Origin: UTCFX2 sp963827155
GTDB lineage: Bacteria > Chloroflexota > Anaerolineae > Anaerolineales > UBA4823
DNA: 64,000 nt
Assembly (NCBI GenBank): GCA_963827155.1
Contig: CAWGZV010000002.1
Coordinates: 2,046,001-2,110,000, forward strand
Direction: 5' to 3'
The notes beneath the pieces are model-generated. The model saw only the letters and a list, made by a program, of their open reading frames with translations, was not told the origin of the DNA and searched no databases. Below are positions 47,413 to 56,550 of this stretch, piece by piece; within the stretch, counting starts at the first letter, position 1; each line of letters starts with the position of its first letter. The translations under genes and the position numbers were made by a program.

Positions 47413-48297
47413 ATGAGCATTTTTTGTTCAACAATCATTCCGACAATAAATCGATCCACATTATCTAGAGCCATTTATAGCTTGTTGGATCAGGAATTTA
47501 CCTCTGCAGATTTTGAGGTCATTGTAGTCAACGATTCTGGTAAGTCCTTACCGGATATGGAATGGCAGTCTAGCGATCGAGTACAAGTAATAAATACCAA
47601 TATTCGTGAACGCAGTGTTGCGCGTAATACCGGGGCAGCAATCGCTCGAGGAAAATACTTGCATTTTTTGGATGACGACGATGTATTTCTACAAGGTGCG
47701 TTGGAGGCTTTCTGGAAGTTGGATCAGGAAGATGAAGCTGGTTGGCTTTTTGGGGGTTGGCAAGCGGTCGATAATGATGGTTCTTTACTCGATGAGTTTT
47801 GCCCAGAATTAAATGGTAATATTTTGGCTTTACTAGTAACTGGAGAAAGCTTACCTTTACAGGCATCCTTGTTACGAGCGGATCGATTCTTTGAAGCAGG
47901 ATGTTTCGATCCTACTATTTCCGGAGTTGAAGACCGGGATTTGGGCAGGCGAATGGCAGTCACAAACTCGGTTGCGCACACTTCTGCAGTGGTCGCAAAG
48001 ATTCGTGTTGGAATCGTTGGAAGCACTACCAATTGGTCCAGGCTGGCTGAGGATGATCGCAGAGCACGAGAAAAAGTACTGCATTCTCCACTGGCTTTCA
48101 ATCGATTGTGTGATTCAACGAGTTCTAGTTATTGGCATGGACGCGTTAGCCGTGCATATTTTGCATCAATGGTCTGGAACTTTAAACGAAGAGCCTTCTT
48201 AATTGCACTAAGCCGGGGGGTTGCTGGCCTATCCATTGCCGGTGCAAATGTTCTTAAGAGTGAATTTTGGTCAGGTATAAAGACATTAAGCAAATGA
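47413..48297 (+). CDS. Glycosyltransferase family 2
   Basis: 294 residues. GT-A fold motifs: CSTIIPTINRSTLSRAI, FEVIVVNDSGKSLP, RSVARNTGAAIARGKYL and the DxD-type LHFLDDDDVF, followed by an acceptor region with GVEDRDLGRRM. An in-frame ATG lies 12 bases upstream; neither start has a strong ribosome site. It is more AT-rich than the flanking epimerase/aminotransferase genes and is bracketed by transposase fragments, suggesting a separately acquired piece. Its stop overlaps the next start (ATGA). Confidence 0.8.
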   Translation: MSIFCSTIIPTINRSTLSRAIYSLLDQEFTSADFEVIVVNDSGKSLPDMEWQSSDRVQVINTNIRERSVARNTGAAIARGKYLHFLDDDDVFLQGALEAFWKLDQEDEAGWLFGGWQAVDNDGSLLDEFCPELNGNILALLVTGESLPLQASLLRADRFFEAGCFDPTISGVEDRDLGRRMAVTNSVAHTSAVVAKIRVGIVGSTTNWSRLAEDDRRAREKVLHSPLAFNRLCDSTSSSYWHGRVSRAYFASMVWNFKRRAFLIALSRGVAGLSIAGANVLKSEFWSGIKTLSK

Positions 48298-48452
48298 GAA
48301 TAGGGATCGATATACGTAACTTTACTCATCCACAAAATGGTGGCTTTAATACCTACTTCAAAATTATCATCCGAGCTTTGTCCAAAATCGATTTCAACAA
48401 TAAATATATTTCGGCCACCATGCAGTTTGACGGTGCATCGATAAAAACATAG
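48294..48452 (+). pseudogene. Truncated glycosyltransferase family 4 gene (N-terminal 52 codons)
   Basis: The start overlaps the GT2 stop. The product begins MRIGIDIRNFTHPQNGGFNT, the typical GT4 N-terminus, then stops where transposase sequence begins. The remaining about 300 residues are gone, evidently removed by an insertion and subsequent deletion. Confidence 0.7.
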
Positions 48453-48712
48453 CTATACCAGTAAAGAAGAGGAATTGATCAATCGTCGTTCGTCGAAATG
48501 CAAGTCTATTTGGAAGATGCTCAGATCACGCCTATCCTTCCGATCTACTTGAACCCTATGGCTATTCTGGAACGTTTTAGAAACGATGGAAATTGACCAG
48601 ACATATAACAAAGCGACTGCCAGGGTCAATCTGGAAAGTCTTTCAGCATCGCGCAGCATGGTGCGTTCCAGGTCAAAGCCATCACACTTCAGATCACCGA
48701 ACATTTCCACGA
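48453..48712 (-). mobile_element. IS4-type transposase remnant, C-terminal part
   Basis: The minus-strand frame reads EMFGDLKCDGFDLERTMLRD, then RLSRLTLAVALLYVWSISI and VDRKDRRDLSIFQI, the C-terminal segment of IS4-family transposases, with the catalytic Glu in EMFGD. It ends at a stop at 48453, and the truncated glycosyltransferase abuts it. Its N-terminal half is missing where the ATP-grasp repeat begins. In map order this C-terminal piece lies to the right of the N-terminal piece at 46.7 kb, which is wrong for a single minus-strand copy, so two copies or a rearrangement are implied. Confidence 0.65.
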
Positions 48713-48726
48713 TTCACATTCTGCGG

Positions 48727-48987
48727 AGGGAGAGATGCGTCTCGTGCGAGATCACCTATGCTTTTATTGGTAAGGTGCCTTATGAATGCCCGGGGCATTG
48801 GGACCTTGAAGGCAAGCCAGAAACCGCTGCTCTGAAGTGGTTGGATGGCCAGACGTGGCCCGAAGAAGCCCAGGCGGAGGACTTTGCCCAGCGGCTCCGA
48901 AAGAGGGAGCTGACGAGCGAAGGAGGATTTGTTCCTCAAAAAAACGAAGAGGAACGAATATTGTCCCAGACAAAGAATTCCAGATAA
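48727..48987 (+). pseudogene. Duplicated 3' fragment of the ATP-grasp gene
   Basis: Translates to CEITYAFIGKVPYECPGHW and so on, almost the same as the end of the ATP-grasp protein, joined directly to transposase sequence on its left. The open frame that starts at 48586 is an artefact of this junction. The last about 30 codons differ from copy A. No start signal precedes it. Confidence 0.75.
48729..48896 (+). repeat. Direct repeat, copy B
   Basis: Gapless partner of 46341-46508 (15 differences in 168). The two copies enclose the transposase fragments and the GT2/GT4 pair. Confidence 0.9.
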
Positions 48988-49150
48988 CGGCCGTGGAAAG
49001 AGTTTAACGGTCGAATTCGAGGAAGCAAAGACCGCCCGGACCATGAGAATCCCCAGATGGGTGTTAATATTATAGAACAATAGTTCTGTTTTGTCAAGCG
49101 TAATTTTTGATCAAAACCAAGCCGAGTTGATTTATGAAAATCCAGAAAAC

Positions 49151-49994
49151 ATGAAAGCTGCAGAAAAATATAAAATCAATCAAGTGGTCATTCAACCCAG
49201 CCGAGGGTGGTCACAGCTAGGACTTCAAGGACCTCTGGGTATACCGGGAATTGATCGGGCTGATGGTGATGCGCGAGATCCAGGGTAGGTATCGGCAGAC
49301 GGCATTGGGGCTCTCATGGCTTTTTCTCCGTCCGGCGTTGAACATGGCGGTGCTCACCCTGGCATTTGGAGTTGTCGTAGGTGTGCCTTCTGAAGGACTG
49401 CCTTACCCGCTATTCTCGCTTTCTGCGCTGCTGCCATGGGGTTTTTTCCAGAACGCGGCTGGTCGGGCAGCATCTAGCCTGGTGGATAACCGCCATGTGA
49501 TCACTAAGGTTTACTTTCCGCGCATGGCGATCCCATTAGCGGCGGTCTTTTCTGGGCTTATAGATTTAGGGGCATCGTTCCTGGTCTTCTTAGGTGCAAT
49601 GGCACTCTACCGGATGCCTCTGCGAATTGAAATGTTATGGCTGCCACTGCTGCTGCTGACCGCGATGATGTTTGCATTGGCGGTGGGATTGTGGCTGGCG
49701 ACGCTGGCAGCAAAATACCAGGATGTATCGTATGCGGTTAACTTTCTTCTGACGCTGTTGATGTACTTCTCGCCGGTGATCTACCCGATCAGTATGGTGC
49801 CTTTAAAACTTCGTAAATTATATCTGCTCAACCCGATGACCGGGGTTGTGGAAGGCTTCCGCTGGGCGCTGCTAGGATCCGGCTCACCGCCCAGGATAGA
49901 GTTCCTGATCGGGGTTGGGGTGATCCTTATCGGGCTGGTGAGCGGGGCGTATGTGTTCCGGCGCACCGAGCGCACGATTGCAGATGTGATTTAA
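49151..49994 (+). pseudogene. ABC-2 type polysaccharide export permease (Wzm-like), one frameshift
   Basis: About 280 residues with six predicted membrane helices (for example LPYPLFSLSALLPWGFFQNAA, split by the family's conserved loop, and YAVNFLLTLLMYFSPVIYPI). The N-terminal cytosolic part VVIQPSRGWSQLGLQ is in another frame; removing one G of the GG at 49229-49230 gives DLWVYRELIGLMVMREIQGRY, the expected Wzm sequence. An ATG at 49151 is a reasonable start. With the ATPase gene that follows after one methyltransferase it should export a lipid-linked glycan. Confidence 0.82.
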
Positions 49995-50035
49995 ACCAAT
50001 TAAGACGAGATCGAACAATTTTGTCGGGTGAATAT

Positions 50036-50782
50036 ATGGTTGCAAAACTGAAATCATTCATCAAATTTTGGATTCCCGCAGGACTGCTTGAGATTGTACG
50101 AAGAAACCGTGCAAAGTCCAAAGGAGATAATCCATCGGAAATTGGTTATTTGCCGAATGTTCCATTGTTACTCGAAAATAGAAAAATTGAGACTATCTGC
50201 ACAAACAGCGAGATGATCAGCCTGGAATTTCCATTGAAGGAATTGGTCCGTGAATCGGAGATGGTTCTCCCGCTCGCAGAGCTGATTGCAATCAGCGCTA
50301 TATGCAAATTTTTAGAACCCAAGAGAATCTTCGAAATCGGTACTTATAAAGGATCCACAACGAAACTGCTGTCGATCAATTCCCCACCCAGCACAGAAAT
50401 ATTCACGCTGGATTTGTCCGACGCTGAAATTCGAAAAATGGGATTTCCTTTTTACGTCGCTGGCGAGTATTGTAAAGAGCAAGGACACAAGATAAAACAG
50501 CTTTATGGCGATTCCCGATTTTTTGATTATTCTCCTTTCTATAATTCGATCGATCTAATATTTATCGATGCCAACCATACTTATGATTTTGTCCGGTCCG
50601 ATTCGGCGCAAGCATTCAAGGTGCTTTCTGAAAGAGGCGTCATCATCTGGGATGATTACGCCTGGACGGAAAAGCACCCTGAATGTTCGGGGGTCGCAAA
50701 ATTCCTGAACGAAATCAGGTTTGAGAAGAACTGCGCCCAGATCGAAGGAACTCGGCTGGCGATCTACAGCAATTTCCAGTAA
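50036..50782 (+). CDS. Class I SAM-dependent methyltransferase (Methyltransf_24-like)
   Basis: 248 residues. SAM-site motif RIFEIGTYKGSTTKLL, the acidic EIFTLDLSD strand, YGDSRFFDYSPF and IDLIFIDANHTYDFVRSD, then GVIIWDDYAW, which match the Methyltransf_24/cephalosporin-hydroxylase-like group. An upstream TTG at 50021 is in frame, but the ATG at 50036 is likelier. It sits between the permease and ATPase genes of the exporter, so it probably modifies or caps the exported glycan. Confidence 0.78.
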   Translation: MVAKLKSFIKFWIPAGLLEIVRRNRAKSKGDNPSEIGYLPNVPLLLENRKIETICTNSEMISLEFPLKELVRESEMVLPLAELIAISAICKFLEPKRIFEIGTYKGSTTKLLSINSPPSTEIFTLDLSDAEIRKMGFPFYVAGEYCKEQGHKIKQLYGDSRFFDYSPFYNSIDLIFIDANHTYDFVRSDSAQAFKVLSERGVIIWDDYAWTEKHPECSGVAKFLNEIRFEKNCAQIEGTRLAIYSNFQ

Positions 50783-50809
50783 CCAGATTATTCGAATTCA
50801 AAGACCCTT

Positions 50810-51583
50810 ATGAGTGATTTCGCGATTTCGGTGGAAAACCTATCAAAGCGATACCGGATTGGGGAGAGCAAGAAGGAAAAAGTCCATCCGGTCAGCAAGC
50901 TGGCGGCGCCATTCCGTTATCTAACCACCACACTGCGCAAAGAGCGGGATGACGAGATCCTGTGGGCGCTGAAGGATATCTCCTTCGAGGTCAAGCAGGG
51001 CGAGGTGCTGGGGATCATCGGAAGGAACGGGGCAGGAAAGAGCACGCTGCTCAAGATCCTATCACGCATCACCGAGCCGACCAGCGGGCGGGCAGTAATC
51101 CGCGGGCGGGTGGGATCGCTGCTGGAGATTGGGACCGGCTTCCACCCCGAGCTTACCGGGCGGGAAAATATTTATATGAGCGGCGCGATCTTAGGGATGC
51201 GCAAATTCGAAATCGACCGCAAGTTCGAGGAGATCGTGGAGTTTGCCGGGGTCGCTCGTTTCCTGGACACACCCGTGAAACACTACTCGAGCGGAATGTA
51301 TGTGAGGCTGGGGTTTGCGGTGGCAGCGCACCTGGAGCCTGAAGTGCTGCTGGTGGACGAAGTCCTTGCGGTCGGTGACACCGAATTCCAGAAGAAGTGC
51401 CTGGGGAAGATGGGAGATGTGGCGAAGGGAGGGCGAACGATCTTGTTTGTTAGCCACAATTTGGCATCCATCAATCAATTATGCGAAAGATGTATTTGGA
51501 TTTCAGACGGGATTGCAATTTTTGATGATTCCGCTGAACACACGATATCGGAATACCTGAAAAAATGGAATCATGAAAAATGA
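50810..51583 (+). CDS. ABC polysaccharide exporter ATPase (Wzt-like)
   Basis: 257 residues, the nucleotide-binding domain only. Walker A GIIGRNGAGKSTLLK, the signature YSSGMYVRLGFAVA and Walker B VLLVDEVLAVGD are intact, as is the GTGFHPELTGRENIY segment diagnostic of O-antigen/teichoic-acid exporters. The C-terminal carbohydrate-binding domain of Wzt is not in this frame; it is encoded by the next gene, whose start overlaps this one by 11 bases. Confidence 0.9.
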   Translation: MSDFAISVENLSKRYRIGESKKEKVHPVSKLAAPFRYLTTTLRKERDDEILWALKDISFEVKQGEVLGIIGRNGAGKSTLLKILSRITEPTSGRAVIRGRVGSLLEIGTGFHPELTGRENIYMSGAILGMRKFEIDRKFEEIVEFAGVARFLDTPVKHYSSGMYVRLGFAVAAHLEPEVLLVDEVLAVGDTEFQKKCLGKMGDVAKGGRTILFVSHNLASINQLCERCIWISDGIAIFDDSAEHTISEYLKKWNHEK

Positions 51584-52052
51584 GGAACAATTTCGAGATC
51601 GTATTATTAGTCAGCACGAATATGGTCTAAGAATTAATTCCATTACATGTGATCCAAGTTCTTCTTATATCGGCTCAAAGTTATCCATAAATATCAATTT
51701 TTCAGCCAATAATGCACAGGCAGGCATTAAATTAGGAATTTCAATTGAAAACTCTTTTGGTCAAAGAATAACCAGCTCCTATATGGGTAAAGAAGGATTG
51801 GAGATAAATATCCCCGAGGGCGATCATAATGCAATGATCGAATTTAGCAATATCCTTCTAACCCCGGGAGATTATTATGTGACAGCTGCGATTCACCTAA
51901 AGAACGGAGAAATTTGTGATAGTTTAGAAAAAGTTGCTTCATTCAAAATTCATGCGAGTGATATGACAAACTCGGGGAATTTAGTAGATGAGCACAACGG
52001 CATTGTATGGATCGATCATAAATGGTATTTTTCTGAGCGAATTACGTTATGA
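51573..52052 (+). CDS. Separate Wzt C-terminal-type glycan-binding domain
   Basis: 159 residues, beta-rich: IISQHEYGLRINSI, IGSKLSININFSANNAQ, IKLGISIENSFGQRI, LLTPGDYYVTAAIHLK and FKIHASDMTNSG. The alternating strands and its position directly after the ATPase fit the Wzt_C immunoglobulin-like domain that reads the terminal modification of the glycan. It overlaps the ATPase gene by 11 bases in another frame, so it is either a natural split or the product of a frameshift in a once-fused Wzt. It is more AT-rich than the ATPase gene. Confidence 0.72.
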   Translation: MKNEEQFRDRIISQHEYGLRINSITCDPSSSYIGSKLSININFSANNAQAGIKLGISIENSFGQRITSSYMGKEGLEINIPEGDHNAMIEFSNILLTPGDYYVTAAIHLKNGEICDSLEKVASFKIHASDMTNSGNLVDEHNGIVWIDHKWYFSERITL

Positions 52053-52942
52053 GCTGGATTGACGAAAGACTTAATAAAAGATCGGACTTTGAAAATGTAG
52101 ATGAAGAAGTACGAACATTATGGCATGAATACCTCGTGACTATCCTTGGCATACCGGAAAATGTAGCCATTCAGCGAATACAAAAAGAAATTGATCGGAA
52201 ATTTCGTTTTCATCTTATTGATAATTTAGCTTCATCAGGATGGCAATTCGATAATTCATTGGCATTAGATTTGGGATGTGGAACAGGTGCTCTTGCATCT
52301 GTGTTATTAGAAAGTGGCTCTCGAGTTATTGGTTTGGATCCAAGCACATCATGGGCACATGTTGCACAAAAAAGGTTGCATAAAATAAATAATAAATGCG
52401 GACAAATTGTAATATCAGACGGATCAATAATTCCTCTGCCCAATCAAAGTATGGACTATGTTTTTTCGTTGCAGGTGCTTGAACATGTCCCAATGCAGAT
52501 TGCTAAAAATATTATTCATGAAATTTCACGAGTATTACATCCGGAAGGTCGTGTTTTTCTTACTTTCGAGAATTATGTCTCCTTTTGGGAGCCCCATTAT
52601 CGTGTGAGGTGGTTTCCGAACTTGCCTAAAGCGATAGGGAGCGCTTATCTAAGAGTGCTTGGCAGGAATCCAAAATTCCTCAGGGAAAATATATTTTACA
52701 ACTCAGCGATTCATATTATGAAGACTTGTTTTGATGCGGAATTAATTTCTCCAAAATGGCTTGAGTATTGTGAAAAAATTGAACATCCAGAACTCATAAG
52801 GAAACCAATTAACAGACAACTATCTAAAATTGTTAGATTATTATCGCCGAGTCTTCGCAATACAATAGCTGTCTTATATGCAGAAAGAGCAAATCTATTT
52901 CAGACCACTGTCGTTCTTGAGTTGGGGAAAAAAATTACGTAA
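52049..52942 (+). CDS. Class I SAM-dependent methyltransferase
   Basis: 297 residues. ALDLGCGTGALASVLLESG is motif I, VIGLDPS the acidic loop, ISDGSIIPLPNQSMDYVFSL and LEHVPMQIAKNIIHE the methyltransf_11 pattern. A 50-residue helical N-terminus precedes it. It overlaps the Wzt_C-like gene by 4 bases. Such enzymes terminate glycan chains by methylation, recognised by Wzt_C, so this trio is coherent. Confidence 0.85.
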   Translation: MSWIDERLNKRSDFENVDEEVRTLWHEYLVTILGIPENVAIQRIQKEIDRKFRFHLIDNLASSGWQFDNSLALDLGCGTGALASVLLESGSRVIGLDPSTSWAHVAQKRLHKINNKCGQIVISDGSIIPLPNQSMDYVFSLQVLEHVPMQIAKNIIHEISRVLHPEGRVFLTFENYVSFWEPHYRVRWFPNLPKAIGSAYLRVLGRNPKFLRENIFYNSAIHIMKTCFDAELISPKWLEYCEKIEHPELIRKPINRQLSKIVRLLSPSLRNTIAVLYAERANLFQTTVVLELGKKIT

Positions 52943-53024
52943 CTTTAGTATACTCTTGCATCACATTATTCCATTTTCCGCTCATTTTTTGCACTACCAA
53001 TCTTTCTAGGTTGTGCGGTGTTTT

Positions 53025-54160
53025 ATGCAAAATAATTCCACAGAATCCAAAATTTGCATCATTTCGCCAAATAAGCAGGCGTACTCGGAAACTTTTATTC
53101 ATTCCCATATCAATAAGCTACCAAACACATTACCGCTTTATGGTGGTTTTTTCCCCATCTACGATTTAAGAGATAGGGAAATTATCGATCCATATGTTCC
53201 AATAAAATTGTCAAAACACTTCTTCCGGGCTATAAAACATAAATTCAATGCCTCTGAGTTAGAGAATTATCGAGATGAAGCCTTAGCTCGATTTCTATTA
53301 AAGAACAATGTTCGAACAGTTCTTGCGGAATATGGGCCAACAGGTGCTGAAGTAATAAGAGCATGCAATATCGCTGGATTACCTCTAAATGTACATTTTC
53401 ATGGAGTTGATGCATATAGCACAGATGTATTGTCCAATTATAAGAACAAATATCCTGCTCTCTTTGAAGCTGCAAAGGCCATAATTGTTGTTTCACAACA
53501 TATGAAAAATCGCTTGGAATGGCTTGGAGCACCAGCGAAAAAAATATTTATCAAACCATTTGGTGTTGACATCGAAATGTTTTCTAATGGGAAACCCGGA
53601 AACAATCCGTCTAATTTTCTGTTTGTTGGCAGGTATGTTGATAAGAAAGCACCATATATCAATATCCTTGCCTTCAGGGAATTAGTCAATATAGTGCCCG
53701 AAGCATCTTTTAACTATGGTGGGAGACGGTTATCTTCTGGACACCTGCAAATCTCTAGTAGAAATACTTAATCTCAAGAACAAAGTATTTTTTCTAGAGC
53801 CACAAAGTCCTTCAAAAGTATCCGAATTGATGAAAAATGCTCGTGCTCTAATACTTCATTCCATTACATCAAGTAATGGCGATTTAGAAGGTTTACCAAA
53901 TGTGCTACTCGAAGCTGGCGCCACAGGGTTGCCAGTAATTGCTACATGGCACGCTGGAATTCCAGAATTAATAACAGATGGTTTTAACGGATTTCTTGTT
54001 TCACAAACGCGATATTAATTTAATGATTACCAAAATGATGGTGCTAGCAAAAAATCCCGAACTAGCAACTGAGCTTGGTAAAAATGCTAGGAACCTAGTG
54101 GAAAATAATTACTCGATTTCGAAATCCATAAAAGGATTAGAAGACATTCTCAATAGATGA
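53025..54160 (+). pseudogene. Glycosyltransferase family 4, two frameshifts
   Basis: About 378 residues over three frames. The first has CIISPNKQAYSETFIHSHI, NVHFHGVDAYSTD, IVVSQHMKNRLEWLGAP and FLFVGRYVDKKAP. Loss of one base near 53717 gives MVGDGYLLDTCKSLVEIL and the donor-site NGDLEGLPNVLLEAGATGLP (the E-x7-E motif). A further shift near 53997 restores HKRDINLMITKM to the C-terminal helix. The family product is a retaining GT-B enzyme using a nucleotide sugar. Confidence 0.75.
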
Positions 54161-54184
54161 TTACTAGAATTCAATTTTTTGGTA

Positions 54185-55511
54185 ATGAATATTTTTCAAA
54201 TTAACACACGCGATCGTGGTGGAGGAGCAGAAGGATCTGCATATAGATTATTCAAAGAATATCACGATATTGGACATCAATCGTGGTTGATAGTAGGCAA
54301 GAAAACTCGAGATGATCCGAATATCCTTGAAATCCCAAATTTCCACGAAAATATGCCTTGGTCAAAGGTTACTTGGGCATTACATGGCAGGTTGGAGAAA
54401 TTTGAAAGAAAAAACCCTTCTATAATTAAATTAAGAAGGGTTTTGCAAATTGTTGCTGCCGGTAGGCGTGAATACGAAAAATTACTTGGTAGAGAGGATT
54501 TTTTCTTTCCAGGATCACGCAAAATTCTAAAACTTATCGAAAATAAGCCAGATATAATTCAAATTCACAACTTGCATGGTGATTATTTTGATTTGAGATA
54601 TTTATCCCCGCTAAGTCGAGAAATCCCGGTCATTCTCAATTTACGAGACATGTGGCTAATAACTGGCCATTGTGCTTATTCATTTGGATGTGAACGATGG
54701 AAATTCGGATGCGGGCGATGCCCTGATTTGAGTATTTACCCAGCAATTGCTAAAGATGCAACCGAGTATAACTGGAGGCGTAAGAAACAGATCTATCAGA
54801 AAGGAATGTTTTACATAGCTGCGCCTTCTTGGTGGATGATTGAGCAAGCAAAAGCGTCGATTCTGCATGGAATTGAATTCCGGGTTATTCCAAATGGAAT
54901 AAATACGTTTAAACTTTAAACCCGGCGAAACAACAAAAGCCAGGAAGGCATTGGGGCTTCCCGAAACTTCAAAAATCGTTCTTTTGATCAGCCACAGCGA
55001 GTTCAAAGACTACGACATGATGATCCGTGCAATTTCCGATCTGAACAAGGGGACACTTGATGGCGAGCTTATATTCATATGCCTAGGGCGTACTGAGGCT
55101 GAGCGGTCGCTGGAACAGGGAAAATTAATTTTTCCAGGTCTTATCCGGGATGAAGAGAAAATGGCACTTTTCTACCAGGCTGCGGACGTTTATATTCATG
55201 GCTCAAAAGGAGAAGTCTTTGGCAACACGATCATTGAAGCAATGGCTTGTGGGAAACCGGTAGTCGCAAGTGCGATAGGAGGCATTCCGGAAATCATCGA
55301 CCATGGCAACGATGGCTTCCTTGTTTTCGATAGGGATATTAAGAATATGACAGAATTCATACAATTGTTATTAGAAGATGACGAACTTCGACGTAGAATG
55401 GGGAACATTGGATCTAAAAAGGTTCTTGATAAATACACCATACAACGTCAAGCACATGAATTTCTAAATTGGTTTGAAGAAATTCTCGAAAGCAAACGAA
55501 CAAATTCCTGA
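54185..55511 (+). pseudogene. Glycosyltransferase family 4, one frameshift
   Basis: About 441 residues. The N-terminal frame has IFQINTRDRGGGAEGSAYRL, IIQIHNLHGDYFDLRYL, LRDMWLITGHCAY and a Cys-rich insert (CERWKFGCGRCPDL). The frame ends after NGINTFKL at 54919; a shift in the A/T-rich run near 54910 continues FKPGETTKARKALGL and then KMALFYQAADVYIHGSKGE, VFGNTIIEAMACGKPVVAS. The Cys cluster is a known feature of some WcaC-like GT4 enzymes. Confidence 0.77.
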
Positions 55512-55532
55512 AACCAAATCAATCTTAATCCG

Positions 55533-56486
55533 ATGAAAGCAATTTTCCCTACGACTGATATAAAACAGATTGGTTGGCCATGGACTTACACATTGGCTGA
55601 GATACCAGAATGTATTACTGACGGCAGCTCATGGCCGCGAGTAACCATCGTAACCCCTTCCTACAACCAGGCGGAATTCTTGGAAGAGACGATCCGCTCG
55701 GTGCTGCTGCAGGGCTACCCCAACCTGGAATACATTATTATCGATGGCGGAAGCACCGATGGGAGCGTCGAGATCATCCAAAAATATGAGCGCTGGCTTA
55801 CTTATTGGATAAGTGAAAAAGATAACGGGCAATTTGATGCAATTAATAAAGGATTTTCTCGCGCTAATGGAGAAATCATGGCGTGGATCAATTCGGATGA
55901 CAAATATTGTCCATGGGCATTCAATCTTGTCGCTTCGATTTTTCGCAGTTTGAAAGAAGTAAATTGGCTGACCTCTTCTACACAGTTGAACTGGAACGCT
56001 TATGGCGAACCCATTCAAGCAACAACAGTTCCCGGGTTTGCACGCAGCTGGTTTAATCGTGGTTGGCATCTTGGAAACCAGACAGGGTTCAAGTGCTGGA
56101 TTTAGACAGAATGAACATTTTGGAAACGTGGTTTGTGGGAAAAAGTTGGAGGATTTTTAGATCCCGATTTTAATTTAGCTGGAGATTTTGAATTATGGGC
56201 AAGGTTTTTCGAACACAGCGATCTCGTCACAACATCAGTTCCATTAGCAGGCTTTCGATTTCAAAATAAACAAAAAACCAATAAATTCATGAATGATTAT
56301 TATTCTGAAGCAGAAACTGTTCTGATTAATCGACACAAAAAAGTAATCCGAAATCCATTGACCATAAGAATTTTAAAGATTTCGCCAAACTTACTAGCCG
56401 AGGGGGGGAGCGTTGGGGTTCTAGGATGCCTTATGTTACTTATGACATTTATTCTGATCAATGGACATATCAATATTCCTATGTAA
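55533..56486 (+). pseudogene. Glycosyltransferase family 2, frameshifted
   Basis: About 315 residues. VTIVTPSYNQAEFLEETI, EYIIIDGGSTDGSVEII, WISEKDNGQFDAINKGFS and GEIMAWINSDDKY are textbook for this GT2 subgroup. The frame breaks near 56095-56125, where more than one indel seems needed, and then continues LWEKVGGFLDPDFNLAGDFE and LWARFFEHSDLVTT. A C-terminal hydrophobic stretch (VLGCLMLLMTFILIN) may contact the membrane. The first 260 bases are higher in GC than the rest. Confidence 0.75.
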
Positions 56487-56550
56487 TTTGATCAGTCACT
56501 AGCAATATCTAAATTATAGAAATTCATGAAGTATATATGGCAATCCAAGA

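Noticed and set aside
48586..48987. 133-residue plus-strand open frame
   Set aside because: It is a chimera: its first half is antisense to a transposase fragment and its second half is the ATP-grasp duplicate.
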